The notes under the pieces are model-generated. The model made no database searches. It saw only the letters and a program-made list of their open reading frames with translations, and was not told the origin of the DNA. Positions 10,448 through 19,977 of a DNA stretch of 64,000 nt are shown here, piece by piece. The DNA is from Streptomyces rhizosphaerihabitans (GTDB taxonomy: Bacteria > Actinomycetota > Actinomycetes > Streptomycetales > Streptomycetaceae): the NCBI RefSeq assembly GCF_025399795.1, contig NZ_JAODTZ010000003.1, positions 1-64,000 of the forward strand, given 5' to 3'. Position 1 is the first letter of the stretch, and each line of letters starts with the position of its first letter. The translations under genes and the position numbers were made by a program.

Positions 10448-11287
10448 TCAGAGCCGCAGGAGCCGCTCGGTCATCTCGCGGTAGTCCCGCAGAGCCAGCC
10501 GGAGCTGCTCCGTGTCGGAGCCCGTCGCCTTGTCCTCGCCGCCGGACTGCCAGGACGTGCGCAGGGCGCGGCGCCGCCGGGTCACGGCTTCCGTGAACCG
10601 GCCCGCGAGCTCTTCGAGCACATGGTCGGCCTCCTCGACGGAGGCCTGCGGACCGTCGACGAACCCGCCGACCGCGTGCCGCATCCGCAGCGAGAACTTG
10701 TCGTACTCGTCCAACGGCAGCATCCGTTCGTCAGACGCGGCACGATCTTCCGTGCCCGTGCCCGTGCCCGTGCCCGTGCCCGTGCCCGTGCCCGTACGGC
10801 CCTTGGTGTCCGCCGGGCCGCTCTGGGGGAGCGCTCCCCCGGCGCCACGGGGCACGGGTCGCGGCCCGGGGCCGTCGGACGTGCGGGGTCCGTCGCCGGC
10901 GCCCGTGCGCCCTGTACGGTCGCCGCTCCGGGCCTCCCGCTCGCCGACCTCAGCACCTGTCGTCTCGCGGGCCTTCGTGCCGGTCCCCGTCGGCCCGCTC
11001 GGCCGGGCTGCCGCGCCGTCACCGTTCCTGGCCGGATCGCTGTTCCTGGATGGGTCGCCGTTCCTGGCCCGGTCGCCGTTCCCAGCCGGGTCGCGCCGGC
11101 CGGTCTCGGCGGACGCGGGATCCACCTGGCCCTTCAGGGCCTCGCGGCGCGACACTTCCTCGGTCTCCTGACGGTTCTCGCTCTCCCGGTCGTCCGGGGA
11201 GCGCTCGGCGGGTACCGGGGTCACGCGGCCTTTCACGACAGCCGCTTCACGCGACGGGGTCTGCTCAGAATCCTGGTCCGGCTTCAT
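10448..11287 (-). CDS. hypothetical protein, paralogue of its neighbour
   Basis: 279 residues. The first 190 are hydrophilic, disordered and repetitive (RNGD/NSDPARNGD repeats, then a Gly-Thr run). The C-terminal ~90 residues form a helical domain (LDEYDKFSLRMRHAVGGF onwards) that also occurs in the upstream gene: both share FVD-PQ-V-EAD-L-ELAG and DTEQLR/DTEQMR. The family is not recognised. Start: ATG 11287 with AAGGTGAG upstream; the TTG at 11305 is less likely. It follows its paralogue by 14 bp, so the two form an operon. Confidence 0.6.
   Translation of the reverse strand: MKPDQDSEQTPSREAAVVKGRVTPVPAERSPDDRESENRQETEEVSRREALKGQVDPASAETGRRDPAGNGDRARNGDPSRNSDPARNGDGAAARPSGPTGTGTKARETTGAEVGEREARSGDRTGRTGAGDGPRTSDGPGPRPVPRGAGGALPQSGPADTKGRTGTGTGTGTGTGTGTEDRAASDERMLPLDEYDKFSLRMRHAVGGFVDGPQASVEEADHVLEELAGRFTEAVTRRRRALRTSWQSGGEDKATGSDTEQLRLALRDYREMTERLLRL
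10751..10790. repeat. hexanucleotide tandem repeat (CCCGTG)n
   Basis: Nearly seven copies of a 6-bp unit inside the coding region above, read on the minus strand as a run of alternating Gly-Thr. Because the unit is a multiple of three, slippage would alter length without frameshift. Confidence 0.9.
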
Positions 11288-11301
11288 GGCGCTCACCTTC
11301 T

Positions 11302-12108
11302 TCAACTCCCCTTCGCCTGACGCCTGTTGAAGGACCAGGGCAGAGGGGAGCGAGTGTCGGGGGTGGAGGTCTCGGTGCTCTCGGTGCGCTCAGTGCTCTC
11401 AGCGGTTTCGGCGCTCGTCGGCGCCTGCGCGGACTCGGTGCGCCGGACGTCCTTGGTCATGCCGAACCGCTTGGGGCGCTCCGAGCGGGCGGCCGTCGGC
11501 TCGCTGACCTCGTCCGCGTCGCGCACACGGCCGGGGGAGGTCTCCTGGCGGGTCGGGGTCAGCAGGTCGTCGAAGAGGTCGCGGGCCTCCAGCATGGCCT
11601 CGCGCATCTGCTCGGTGTCGACGCCGCCGTTCTGGCCCCCGCCGGTGCGGGCCAGCGCGGCACGGTGCACACGCCGGTAACCGTGGACGTGGTGTCCGTG
11701 GTGAACGGAGAGGGCGGAGACCTGCTCCTCGTAACGGTCCCCTTCGGGGAACCCGCGTGCTCCGGCCAGCTCACCGAGCAGCCGGTCGGCCTCGGCCACC
11801 GCCTCCTGGGGCGAATCGACGAAGCGTTCCTGGGCGGCCGTCCAGCCGGCCGCGTACCGTTCCCGGGCCGCGGGTTCGAGGGGCCGCTCGCGCAGCGCGC
11901 CGTGCTGCTTCACGCGCTCGTTGAGGTCGCGTTCGGCGGCCTGGGTGTCGCCGTCGTGCCGGGCGACGGTTCGGTCGTACTCCGGTCCGAAGCGCCGCCG
12001 CAGGGTGCGCCCGCCCGGCGGCCTTCGGGCGAGGAGGGTCAGGGCGGCCGCGACAACGGCAACGGCCGCCACAATCACGATCAGAGCGATGATCACGCCT
12101 GTGGACAT
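11302..12108 (-). CDS. membrane-anchored protein, paralogue of the following gene
   Basis: 268 residues. One N-terminal membrane helix (STGVIIALIVIVAAVAVVAA, residues 2-21) is followed by a charged helical region and the same domain found in the next gene (FVDSPQEAVAEADRLLGELAG ... DTEQMREAMLEARDLFDDLL). The C-terminal ~80 residues are a disordered Ser/Thr/Glu-rich tail. Orientation is probably N-out with a cytoplasmic body. Start: ATG 12108 with GGAAGG upstream. One gene of the pair is anchored and the other is soluble, which suggests they interact; that is inference. Confidence 0.62.
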   Translation of the reverse strand: MSTGVIIALIVIVAAVAVVAAALTLLARRPPGGRTLRRRFGPEYDRTVARHDGDTQAAERDLNERVKQHGALRERPLEPAARERYAAGWTAAQERFVDSPQEAVAEADRLLGELAGARGFPEGDRYEEQVSALSVHHGHHVHGYRRVHRAALARTGGGQNGGVDTEQMREAMLEARDLFDDLLTPTRQETSPGRVRDADEVSEPTAARSERPKRFGMTKDVRRTESAQAPTSAETAESTERTESTETSTPDTRSPLPWSFNRRQAKGS

Positions 12109-12373
12109 GGGTGCCTTCCGGGGTTCTCGACCCAACGGGCCGGTTCTTGAACCGGGTTGCCCGGAACCCGTTCCTCAAACGACCCCCGCTCCAGCGCGAA
12201 CCACCGCACCCCCGAAGCCGATCACCCACCGACCGTTCAGCGATCGTCCGGCGATCGCCCGGCGACGATCCGTCCACCCCTCACTCACGAGAACCGCCAA
12301 CGCCCGCTAGCCGCCGGGCGGTTCGGTCCGACACCCTTATCCGGTTGCGCGCCGGGGGCGGCCCCTGACGACA

Positions 12374-12904
12374 ATGGCCGGCATGACCCGATCGCCTTCC
12401 GGCACGCCGGCCCCCTGGAGTGTGGCCCCCGAACCCTTCGGCTCCCCTGTCGCCGCCGCACTTTGGAGGGCGTACTACACGGAGGTCAGCGACCGGTGGT
12501 ACCTGCTGCACGAAGGGCGTACGACGGATCCCGAGGAGTTGGAGCGGGAGGTCGCCGCGCTGACGGGCAGCGAGTTCGCGCCACCGACGGGTGTGCTGCT
12601 CGTCGCGCGCCACGACGGTGACCCCGTCGGCACCGCGGGGGTGCGGATGCTCGACGCCACGACGGGCGAACTGCGCCGCGTCTTCGTCCGCGAGGACCTG
12701 CGCGGCAAGGGCGGCGCGTCCCTCCTGCTGGCGGCGGCCGAGGCGGCGGCTCGCGGCCTGGGCGCCCGGCGGCTGGTCCTCGACACCCGCGGCGACCTCG
12801 TCGAGGCGCGGGCGCTGTACGCCCGGCACGGCTACGAGGAGACGGCGGCGCACAACGACGAGGTCTATGCCGAGCACTGGTTCCGGAAGGATCTGACCGG
12901 CTGA
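12374..12904 (+). CDS. GNAT family N-acetyltransferase
   Basis: 176 residues. The acetyl-CoA site is visible as LRRVFVREDLRGKGGASLLLAAAEAAA (motif A, R/Q-x-x-G-x-G/A variant 'RGKGGA', about residues 100-110), preceded by a GVRMLD strand and followed by a LVLDTRGDLVEARALYARHGYEE segment (motif B). The acceptor substrate is unknown. Two ATGs, 12374 and 12383, are possible; neither has a strong ribosome site, so the mRNA may be leaderless. Convergent with the efflux pump, with 3 bp between stops. Confidence 0.8.
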   Translation: MAGMTRSPSGTPAPWSVAPEPFGSPVAAALWRAYYTEVSDRWYLLHEGRTTDPEELEREVAALTGSEFAPPTGVLLVARHDGDPVGTAGVRMLDATTGELRRVFVREDLRGKGGASLLLAAAEAAARGLGARRLVLDTRGDLVEARALYARHGYEETAAHNDEVYAEHWFRKDLTG

Positions 12905-12907
12905 CGC

Positions 12908-15082
12908 TCAGCCCATTTCTCCTTCGGGCCGGCCGAGCAGCATGCGCTCGTGGGGGCGCTCGGCATCAGAGCCGCACATCTCTTCGTTCAGCTCCTCGAC
13001 CAGCTGAGTGAGGTCCGTCGGGCGGTCCGGTGTCCACCAGTCGCCGAGGAGGTCGGAGAAGGACTCCTCGCGGGCTCTGGACAGATTCCCGGCGGCCCCG
13101 CGGCCCGCGTCGGTCAGGACCAGGTCCAGGCCCTCGCGGCGGACGAGCCGGCGTTCCTCGAGCTGGCGGGCGGCGGCCAGGACGACGTTCAGGGGGACGG
13201 CATGGTGCTCGGCCAGGAGCGCGGGCTCCGCCCACCCGTATTTCTTGATCCGCAGCAGCAGCCAGCTCGCCGCGGGCAGCAGGTCGTAGCCCGCCCGCTC
13301 GGTGATCTTCTCGTAGATCTCGCGGCGCCCCTCCCGGGTGCCGAGCACGGACAGCGCCCGGCACACCTCGTCGTACGACGACCGCTCGACCGGGTTGCTG
13401 GCGAGTGTCTCCGTCACGTCGGGGGCCGTGACGGAGCCGCGCAGCTTGTCCTCCCGCAGGAACCAGGCCAGCACGAAACCGAGCAGGGCGACCGGGGCGG
13501 CGTACAGGAAGACGTCCGTGATCGACGTCGCGAACGCGTGCAGGACCGGCGGCTGGAGATCGGCCGGCAGCCGGCTGATCCCCTTCGGGTCGGCCTTCAG
13601 GGAGTCCGTGGTGATGCCGGGGGGCAGTTGCTGCCCGCTCAGTGCCTTCGTCAGGTTGTCGCCGAGACGGCTCGCGAAGACCGTGCCGAAGATCGCGACG
13701 CCGAACGAGGCGCCGATCGACCGGAAGAAGGTCGCCCCCGAGGTGGCGACGCCCAGATCCTCGTACGACACCGCGTTCTGCACGATCAGGACCAGGACCT
13801 GCATGACCAGGCCGAGGCCCAGGCCGAAGACGAAGAAGTACGCGCTCATCTCGCCCGTGCTGCTGTTCTCGTCCAGCTGGTGCAGCAGGAGCAGACCGAG
13901 GGCGGTGACCCCGGTGCCCGTGACGGGGAACACCTTCCAGCGGCCGGTACGGCTGACGATCTGCCCGGAGACCGTGGACGACACCAGCAGCCCGAACACC
14001 ATCGGCAGCATGTGCACGCCGGACATCGTGGGCGACACGCCCTGCACGACCTGGAGGAACGTCGGCAGATAGGTCATCGCGCCGAACATCGCGAAGCCGA
14101 CGATGAAGCTGATGATCGCGGACAGCGTGAAGGTGTGGATACGGAAGAGCTTGAGCGGCAGAACGGGTTCGGCCGCGCGCCGCTCCACCACCACGAAGAC
14201 GACGGCGAGGACCACGCCGAGGATCACGAGACCGATGATCTGCGCCGAGTCCCAGGCCCAGGTGATGCCGCCCAGCGAGGCCACCAGGACCAGACAGGTG
14301 GCGACCGCGGCGATCAGGAACGTACCGAAATAGTCGATGACGTGCCGCGCCGACTTCTTCGGGATGTGCAGGACCGCCGCGATCACCGCGAGCGCGACGA
14401 CGCCGACGGGGAGGTTGATGTAGAAGACCCAGCGCCAGCTGAGATGTTCCGTGAACAGACCGCCGAGCAGCGGCCCGAGCACGCTCGTCGCGCCGAAGAC
14501 CGCACCGAACAGCCCCTGGTACTTGCCCCGTTCACGCGGCGGGACGAGGTCGCCGACGATCGCCATCGACAGCACCATCAGCCCGCCGCCGCCGAGGCCC
14601 TGCAACGCCCGGAAGCCGATCAGCTCGCCCATGTTCTGCGACATGCCGCACAGCGCCGATCCGATCAGGAAGATCACGATCGCCGTCTGGAAGAGCTTCT
14701 TGCGGCCGTACTGGTCACCGAGCTTGCCCCACAGCGGGGTCGCCGCCGTCGACGCGAGCAGGTACGCCGTGACCACCCACGACAGATGCTCCAGACCGCC
14801 GAGGTCGCTGACGATGGTCGGCAGCGCGGTCGACACGATCGTCTGGTCCAGCGCGGCGAGCAGCATGCCGAGCAGCAGTGCGCCGATGGAGACGAAGACG
14901 CTGCCGTGGACGGTGTCCCGGGCGTCGGTGGCCGCCGCGGTGCGGCGTCGCACCGCCGACTCGCTCACCTCGACCGAGTCGTGCAGTCCGGGCGGCCCGC
15001 CCATGCCGCTGCCGGTCGGCGCGTCCGCCCCTTCCGGCCCATGGCCGGACGGCGTGTCCGAACCGTGCGCGTCCCCGGTCAT
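12908..15082 (-). CDS. DHA2 (EmrB/QacA) 14-helix drug:H+ antiporter with C-terminal winged-helix-like extension
   Basis: 724 residues. Residues about 55-560 are a 14-helix MFS exporter: [13 protein letters not shown] (motif D1), [12 protein letters not shown] (motif A) and [16 protein letters not shown] (motif C) are all present. The last ~150 residues are not membrane: [24 protein letters not shown] ... [20 protein letters not shown] reads like a MarR/PadR-type winged helix, an arrangement seen in some actinobacterial pumps. Start: ATG 15082 with GGGAGG 5 nt upstream; the in-frame ATG at 15115 has no spacer to its ribosome site. Substrate unknown. Regulation by the appended domain is inference. 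Confidence 0.82.
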   Translation of the reverse strand: MTGDAHGSDTPSGHGPEGADAPTGSGMGGPPGLHDSVEVSESAVRRRTAAATDARDTVHGSVFVSIGALLLGMLLAALDQTIVSTALPTIVSDLGGLEHLSWVVTAYLLASTAATPLWGKLGDQYGRKKLFQTAIVIFLIGSALCGMSQNMGELIGFRALQGLGGGGLMVLSMAIVGDLVPPRERGKYQGLFGAVFGATSVLGPLLGGLFTEHLSWRWVFYINLPVGVVALAVIAAVLHIPKKSARHVIDYFGTFLIAAVATCLVLVASLGGITWAWDSAQIIGLVILGVVLAVVFVVVERRAAEPVLPLKLFRIHTFTLSAIISFIVGFAMFGAMTYLPTFLQVVQGVSPTMSGVHMLPMVFGLLVSSTVSGQIVSRTGRWKVFPVTGTGVTALGLLLLHQLDENSSTGEMSAYFFVFGLGLGLVMQVLVLIVQNAVSYEDLGVATSGATFFRSIGASFGVAIFGTVFASRLGDNLTKALSGQQLPPGITTDSLKADPKGISRLPADLQPPVLHAFATSITDVFLYAAPVALLGFVLAWFLREDKLRGSVTAPDVTETLASNPVERSSYDEVCRALSVLGTREGRREIYEKITERAGYDLLPAASWLLLRIKKYGWAEPALLAEHHAVPLNVVLAAARQLEERRLVRREGLDLVLTDAGRGAAGNLSRAREESFSDLLGDWWTPDRPTDLTQLVEELNEEMCGSDAERPHERMLLGRPEGEMG

Positions 15083-15249
15083 ACGGCCTCCCTGAGCCCC
15101 GAGGGTCCCGGTCATCCTCCATCCTGATCGGTGTGTCCGGTTATGGCCTGTCGAGCTAACCGGAATCCGTGGTTCCGGGGGGCTGCTTGAAGGTTGCATG
15201 AAGGTCGTCCGGATAATCACTGGAGTTTTCAGGGGGGAGGGACCCACTC

Positions 15250-16737
15250 GTGACTGAACCGACCGGGCATGTCTGCCCAGAGTGCGCCGCACACCGGGCG
15301 CAGGACGGCACACCGTTCTGCGGCTGTGCCCGCACGGCGTCCGACGCGCTGCGCGACAAGCGCGCGGCGCAGGCCGCGGCGGAGGACTTCAACCCGCTGC
15401 GCATACGGCCTTACGTAGAACTGGGTACGGAGAACTCCGGGCACACCGGAGGAGGCCTGGGGCCGGCCGAGGGCACCGGTGGCCCTGGCGGCCCGGCCGG
15501 AACGGCCCCGGGGCCCTGGCATGCCGCCCCGACCGCCGGAGAGCCGTGGGCGGCCGCCGAAGCGGGTGCCTGGGCGGCGGCCGAGACCAGTGCCTGGACG
15601 GCGGCCGAAACGGGTGTCTGGGCGTCGGAGGACGCCTCGGCGCACGTGGGCTCTCACGGAGCACCCGCGAGCGGCGGCATGCCCACCGGCAGCGCCGGGA
15701 CCATGGGGGGCTTCGGGGAAGCCCACACCATGCAGGTGCACGGCACCGACCCTCGGTTCCACGGCGGCATGCCCGCCGACGGCGTCGAGCCGACGGTCTC
15801 CGTGTACGGCACTCCGCCGGTCGGCGGAGCGCCGATGTCGCCCGCGAACGGCGAGGACGCGACCGCTTCCACCATGCAGCTGGCCGCGATCCCGGCGGAC
15901 GCGACCATGCGACCGGCCCTCGTGCCTGCGGACGCGGCCCCGCGATCGGCTCCGCTGCCGCCGGAGGTCACCACGCCGTCGGCGGCAATGCCGGCCGACG
16001 CCACCATGCAGCTGAAGGCGCTCCCCTCGGACGCGCGCGCCACCGACGTCCGCCTTTCCCACGGCGGCTCGCGCGGCCCGAAGCCCGGCCAGGAGGTCTC
16101 GGCCACCGGCCGGCCCAGGCGTCGCCGACGTACCGGGGTCCTCGCCGTCACCGGAGTCGTGGTGACCGTGGTGGCCGCGGCGGGGGTCGTGAGCGGACTG
16201 CTCTCCTCCGACCCGCACTCGCGGGACGAGGCCCAGCCGAAGGACGTCCGGACGACCGCGCCGGACGTCCTGTCCGACACGGCTTCCGCGGTGCCGTCGG
16301 CGAGCGCGTCCTCGACGGCCTCGACGTCGTCGTCCCCGTCCGCCTCGGCGAGCGCGAGCCCGTCGCCGTCGGCGTCCGCGTCCGCGTCGGACACGTCGGC
16401 GACACCGTCCTCGTCGGCCACGGCGTCGGCGACGTCCGCGCGGCCGAGCCAGACGGCGACCGCGCCGGGATCCGCGGCCTCCACGGGTGGCGGCGGTGCG
16501 AACGTGGCGGCCGGGCCCACCCTGCGGCGTGGCGACAGCGGGGCCGAGGTGACCGAGCTCCAGCTACGGCTGAGCCAGCTCAGGATGTACATGCGGAAGG
16601 CCGATGGCCAGTTCGACCGTCACCTCGAGGACGCCGTGGGCTGGTACCAGTGGGCGCGGGGCATCACGGGGGATGCCCCGGGGGTGTACGGCCCGGCGAC
16701 GCGGGCGAGCCTGGAGTCGGAGACGGCGGAGCCGTAG
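15250..16737 (+). CDS. membrane-anchored peptidoglycan-binding domain protein
   Basis: 495 residues. N-terminus: a Cys-containing ribbon ([19 protein letters not shown]) typical of a Streptomyces envelope family. Residues 60-280 are Ala/Gly/Thr-rich low complexity. One membrane helix ([22 protein letters not shown], about 298-320) is followed by a Ser/Ala-rich linker and a C-terminal PG_binding_1 domain ([20 protein letters not shown] ... [10 protein letters not shown] ... [12 protein letters not shown]). The N-terminus is cytoplasmic and the binding domain should sit in the wall. Start: GTG 15250 with GGGGGGAGGG upstream. Confidence 0.78.
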   Translation: MTEPTGHVCPECAAHRAQDGTPFCGCARTASDALRDKRAAQAAAEDFNPLRIRPYVELGTENSGHTGGGLGPAEGTGGPGGPAGTAPGPWHAAPTAGEPWAAAEAGAWAAAETSAWTAAETGVWASEDASAHVGSHGAPASGGMPTGSAGTMGGFGEAHTMQVHGTDPRFHGGMPADGVEPTVSVYGTPPVGGAPMSPANGEDATASTMQLAAIPADATMRPALVPADAAPRSAPLPPEVTTPSAAMPADATMQLKALPSDARATDVRLSHGGSRGPKPGQEVSATGRPRRRRRTGVLAVTGVVVTVVAAAGVVSGLLSSDPHSRDEAQPKDVRTTAPDVLSDTASAVPSASASSTASTSSSPSASASASPSPSASASASDTSATPSSSATASATSARPSQTATAPGSAASTGGGGANVAAGPTLRRGDSGAEVTELQLRLSQLRMYMRKADGQFDRHLEDAVGWYQWARGITGDAPGVYGPATRASLESETAEP

Positions 16738-16850
16738 CCGACCGTCCGGGTACCCGGTACCGCGTGGCGGGTGTGCGGTGGGTCGGGTACGTGGCAGGTC
16801 GTGCATGCGCCAGGCCGGGTACGTGACGGGTCGTGGCCCTGCGCTTTTGT

Positions 16851-16878
16851 CCGGAGGGGCAGGATTCGGCCCCTCCGG
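16851..16878. terminator. convergent hairpin
   Basis: CCGGAGGGGC (16851-16860) and GCCCCTCCGG (16869-16878) are perfect complements with an 8-nt loop, located between two convergent genes. The rest of 16738-16985 is repetitive G-rich sequence. Confidence 0.65.
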
Positions 16879-16985
16879 CGTTCGAAGAGCGGGGGCTGGG
16901 GCGCGGAGCCCCGGGTCCGGAAGGGAAAACGCGGAGGCGGCGGAGGGGCGAAGGACCCTCCACCCGCCCTCTCCCCTTCCGGCCC

Positions 16986-17648
16986 TCAGCCGATGTGAAG
17001 GCGAACCGTCCCGTCCCCGACGACCTCGACCCGTACCTCGGTCAGATCACGCACGAGCACGTCCGGCCCATGGAATCCCGCCCGAGGACCGACCCCGACG
17101 ACCCGCATTCCGGCGGCCCGCCCCGCGGCGATCCCCGCTCCGGAGTCCTCGAAGACGACACAGTCCTCGGGCGCGATCCCCAGCTCGGCCGCGCCCTTCA
17201 GAAAGCCCTCGGGATCGGGCTTGCTGGCTCCGACGGACTCGGCGGTGACCCGCACGTCTGGAAGCCTGAGCCCGGCGGCGGCCATCCGCCCGCTGGACAG
17301 CGCCACATCCGCCGAGGTGACGAGCGCATGCGGCACCGCCGCGAGGGAGGCGAGGAACTCCGGCGCTCCCGAAATCGCGACGACGCCGTCCATGTCGGCG
17401 GTCTCCTCGGCCAGCATCAACGTGTTGTCCGCGTAGTTCTGCTCCATGGGCCTGTCCGGCAGCAGCAACGCCATCGAGGCGTAACCCTGCCTGCCGTGGA
17501 CGACCTTCATGACCTCGTCCCCGTCCAGCCCGTGTCGCTCCGCCCAGCCGCGCCAGCAGCGCTCGACGACGACGTCCGAGTTGACGAGGGTGCCGTCCAT
17601 GTCGAGCAGGAAGGCGCGGGCGGTCAGAACGGTGGTGGCCGTCGTCAT
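16986..17648 (-). CDS. HAD-family phosphatase (sugar-phosphatase/phosphoglucomutase-like)
   Basis: 220 residues. HAD motif I is FLLDMDGTLVNSD near the N-terminus, followed by a helical cap (WRGWAERHGLDGDEVMKVVHGRQ), motif II in HALVTSADV, motif III Lys in GASKPDPEGFLKGA, and motif IV EDCVVFEDSGAGI. The alpha cap and Glu-Asp motif place it with phosphatases such as glycerol-3-phosphatase and sugar phosphatases. Start: ATG 17648, chosen because GGAG lies 7 nt upstream; the ATG at 17654 is too close to it. Confidence 0.85.
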   Translation of the reverse strand: MTTATTVLTARAFLLDMDGTLVNSDVVVERCWRGWAERHGLDGDEVMKVVHGRQGYASMALLLPDRPMEQNYADNTLMLAEETADMDGVVAISGAPEFLASLAAVPHALVTSADVALSSGRMAAAGLRLPDVRVTAESVGASKPDPEGFLKGAAELGIAPEDCVVFEDSGAGIAAGRAAGMRVVGVGPRAGFHGPDVLVRDLTEVRVEVVGDGTVRLHIG

Positions 17649-18126
17649 CGGCATGCTCCAAAGCGCAGATATGGGGGGTCGACACACCCCCGGAAAACAA
17701 GGCGGCCCCGCCCACCGGTCAGGGAGGTGCGGACGGGAACCACTTTGTTCCTACAAGATACAAAACAAGCGGCCCCGGCGCCACCTCCCCCGACCTGCCC
17801 TTTATTCACCCAGGCGCCGAACGCAACCCCCAGGACGCCATCGAGACACTGCCGGGACACCCCCCGGACACCGACAGCCCCCACCGGCGGCCCCACCGAC
17901 ATCCACCCACAGCCGGCCCCCGCACGGAACCCGCCACGCCCACTCGCACGCCGGAGGCGGCCACACCCGCCCACACGCGCGAGGCGGCCGCACCCGGCCC
18001 CCATGCACCCGCGGACACCGGGGTACGAGGCACCCGCCGAGACACGTCCCGGCACCACACAGGGTCCCGTGAAGGGCACCCCGCGAAGAGCGCCCCGCCG
18101 AGGACGAGTGCCGGCCCCGACAGGGC
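17649..18126. other. intergenic, no gene seen
   Basis: Upstream of the HAD gene. It contains a relatively A/T-rich patch at 17748-17772 that could carry its promoter, then about 300 bp of CAC/CCC-rich low-complexity sequence. Minus-strand open frames here have atypical composition and no recognisable motif. Confidence 0.5.
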
Positions 18127-18708
18127 TCAGCCCGCGACAGCCTCGTACAGGCTCCAGGCCCCCAGCCCCAGCATCAGCATCGCCGCCACCTTGGTGATCA
18201 GCGTCAACGGCACCCGCTTCATCAGGGCCTTGCCACCCACGATCCCGAGCCCCGCGACAGCCCACAGCCCCAGCACCGCACCGAGCCCCACGGACAGCGG
18301 GTCGTCGTACCGCGCGGCGAGGTTCGCCGTCATGATCTGCGTGAGGTCGCCGAACTCGGCGATGAGGATGAGCATGAAGCCCGCCCCGGAGACCTTCCAG
18401 AAGGTCTGGTTCTCCGGCTTGCGGATCTCTTCCTCGCCCTCGTCCTTCTTCATCAGCAGCACCGCGGCACCGCCGAGGAACAGCACACCGGTGACCGCGT
18501 GCACGATCTGCTGCGGCAGCAGCGTCAGCACGCTGCCCGCCGCGACGGCGAGTGCCACATGGACGGCGAACGCGGCGGCGACACCGGCGAAGACGTACGA
18601 GGCGCGGTAGCGCGTGCCGAGGACGAGGCCCGCGAGAGCTGTCTTGTCCGGCAGTTCGGCAAGGAAGACGACACCGAAGACGAGCGCCATCACGCTGAAG
18701 CTGATCAA
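18127..18708 (-). CDS. TMEM165/GDT1 family Mn2+ exporter
   Basis: 193-residue membrane protein with six predicted helices in two homologous halves. Each half carries the family's E-x-G-D-(K/R)-(T/S) signature: AELPDKTALAG near residue 18 and AEFGDLTQIM near residue 116, separated by a charged loop (MKKDEGEEEIRK). UPF0016 proteins move Mn2+ or Ca2+ and bacterial members export Mn2+. Start: TTG 18708 with GAGG five bases upstream. The leader carries a yybP-ykoY Mn2+ riboswitch, which supports a manganese role. Confidence 0.9.
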   Translation of the reverse strand: MISFSVMALVFGVVFLAELPDKTALAGLVLGTRYRASYVFAGVAAAFAVHVALAVAAGSVLTLLPQQIVHAVTGVLFLGGAAVLLMKKDEGEEEIRKPENQTFWKVSGAGFMLILIAEFGDLTQIMTANLAARYDDPLSVGLGAVLGLWAVAGLGIVGGKALMKRVPLTLITKVAAMLMLGLGAWSLYEAVAG

Positions 18709-18849
18709 AATTCCTCAATCGGTCGGGCTGCCCCGCCGAGAGTGTTGCGACTGCGCGTGCTGTGACTGCGCGACACCTCGGCACGGCAGCACACAGCGAC
18801 ACCCGCACCGGGAGGCGCGGGAAGAAGCACCCACGCCGGAAGAGCCCGG

Positions 18850-18978
18850 CACGGGCAAGTGCACTGCTTGCCGAAGGTCTCGCTGGCCGGCCTCGTGAAC
18901 GAGGTCTGCCTCCGGGCGCCGGCTCAGACGAGCTGAGCAGTATGTCGACGGTCCGGCGAAGAGCTACTCCCCTTCTGC
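18850..18978 (-). promoter_or_regulatory. yybP-ykoY Mn2+ riboswitch
   Basis: Read on the minus strand, the leader has the conserved blocks of this class in order: GGGGAGTAGC (18964-18973), CCGTCGACATACT (about 18938-18950), and GCGAGACCTTCGGC (about 18870-18883) after a variable helix. A GGCAAG/CTTGCC helix follows. A likely -10 TACTAT lies on the minus strand at 18986-18991, placing the transcript start just before the aptamer. The gene 140 nt downstream is a Mn2+ exporter family member, so Mn2+-induced expression is expected. Confidence 0.9.
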
Positions 18979-19189
18979 GCCGTCCATAGTACGCGACCAG
19001 CGAAGCGGCCTCCCAGGGCCGAAAGTCCCGCGGTCGGGATTTCCCCCCGAGCCGAAAGTTCTGCCATAAACCTTGTTATGTCATGTGCACGTCACTAACT
19101 TCTAACCGCGCACTTACCTCCCGGCAATACGACGCCGCGAGCATTCGTTCGCTCGCACTCCAACGCCCCCACACCCCAAGGGAGTTCGC

Positions 19190-19834
19190 ATGCCAAAAGT
19201 CTACGCGCGTCGACGACTGAGCATACTCGCAGCCATCACGGGCCTGATAGCCATGGCCAGTGTTTTCAACGGCCCGACCGCCTCCGCCGCCCTCCCCACC
19301 CCGGTCAGCGCGGCCACCGCCCGCACCTACCTCGCGTCCCTCACCGTCGCGACGGAGAACCGCACCGGCTACGACCGTGATCTGTTCCCCACCTGGATCA
19401 CCATCAGCGGCACCTGCAACACCCGTGAGTACGTGCTCAAGCGCGACGGTTCGAACGTCGTCGTCAACTCCGCCTGCACGGCCACCAGCGGCAGCTGGTA
19501 CTCCGTCTACGACGGCGCCACCTGGACCGCCGCCTCCGACCTCGACATCGACCACCTCGTGCCGCTCGCCGAGGCCTGGGACTCCGGCGCCAGCGCCTGG
19601 ACCACCGCCCAGCGCCAGGCCTTCGCCAACGACGTGACGCGCCCGCAGCTCATCGCCGTCACGGACAACGTGAACCAGTCCAAGAGCGACCAGGACCCGG
19701 CCGAGTGGATGCCCCCGCTCAGCTCGTACGCCTGCACCTACGTCCGCGCCTGGGTCCAGGTGAAGTACTACTACAACCTCAAGGTCGACTCCGCCGAGAA
19801 GTCGAAGCTGAGCTCGGTCCTGAGCGGCTGCTGA
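19190..19834 (+). CDS. secreted HNH-type nuclease (DUF1524)
   Basis: 214 residues with a Sec signal peptide (RRR, then LSILAAITGLIAMASVF, cleavage around TASA-ALP). The mature part carries the HNH-like DUF1524 core: SDLDIDHLVPLAEAWDSGA (D-H-V-P, with the metal-binding His) and later NVNQSKSDQDPAEWMPP (Asn and Lys/Asp of the motif). Four Cys residues suggest two disulfides. It should be an extracellular DNase/RNase-like enzyme. Start: ATG 19190 with AAGGGAG upstream. Single gene; 481 bp upstream is shared with the divergent riboswitch. Confidence 0.85.
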   Translation: MPKVYARRRLSILAAITGLIAMASVFNGPTASAALPTPVSAATARTYLASLTVATENRTGYDRDLFPTWITISGTCNTREYVLKRDGSNVVVNSACTATSGSWYSVYDGATWTAASDLDIDHLVPLAEAWDSGASAWTTAQRQAFANDVTRPQLIAVTDNVNQSKSDQDPAEWMPPLSSYACTYVRAWVQVKYYYNLKVDSAEKSKLSSVLSGC

Positions 19835-19977
19835 CCGCACCGCGCCACAAGACCGGCGGCCCAGGTCGCCCGGGTTCCGGACATCGTTCCCCCCACGGTG
19901 TTCCCACGGTTTCCGGAACCTCCCCACAGGCCTCCGTCGTTCCGTACCGTACGGGGCGACGGAGGAGGGGGATCATC

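Noticed and set aside
12950-15127. A 725-codon plus-strand frame over the efflux pump
   Set aside because: Antisense shadow; the minus-strand product has all MFS motifs and a ribosome site.
17645-18808. A 387-codon minus-strand frame spanning the riboswitch and exporter
   Set aside because: Out of frame with the TMEM165 gene and compositionally a shadow; it also crosses the riboswitch.
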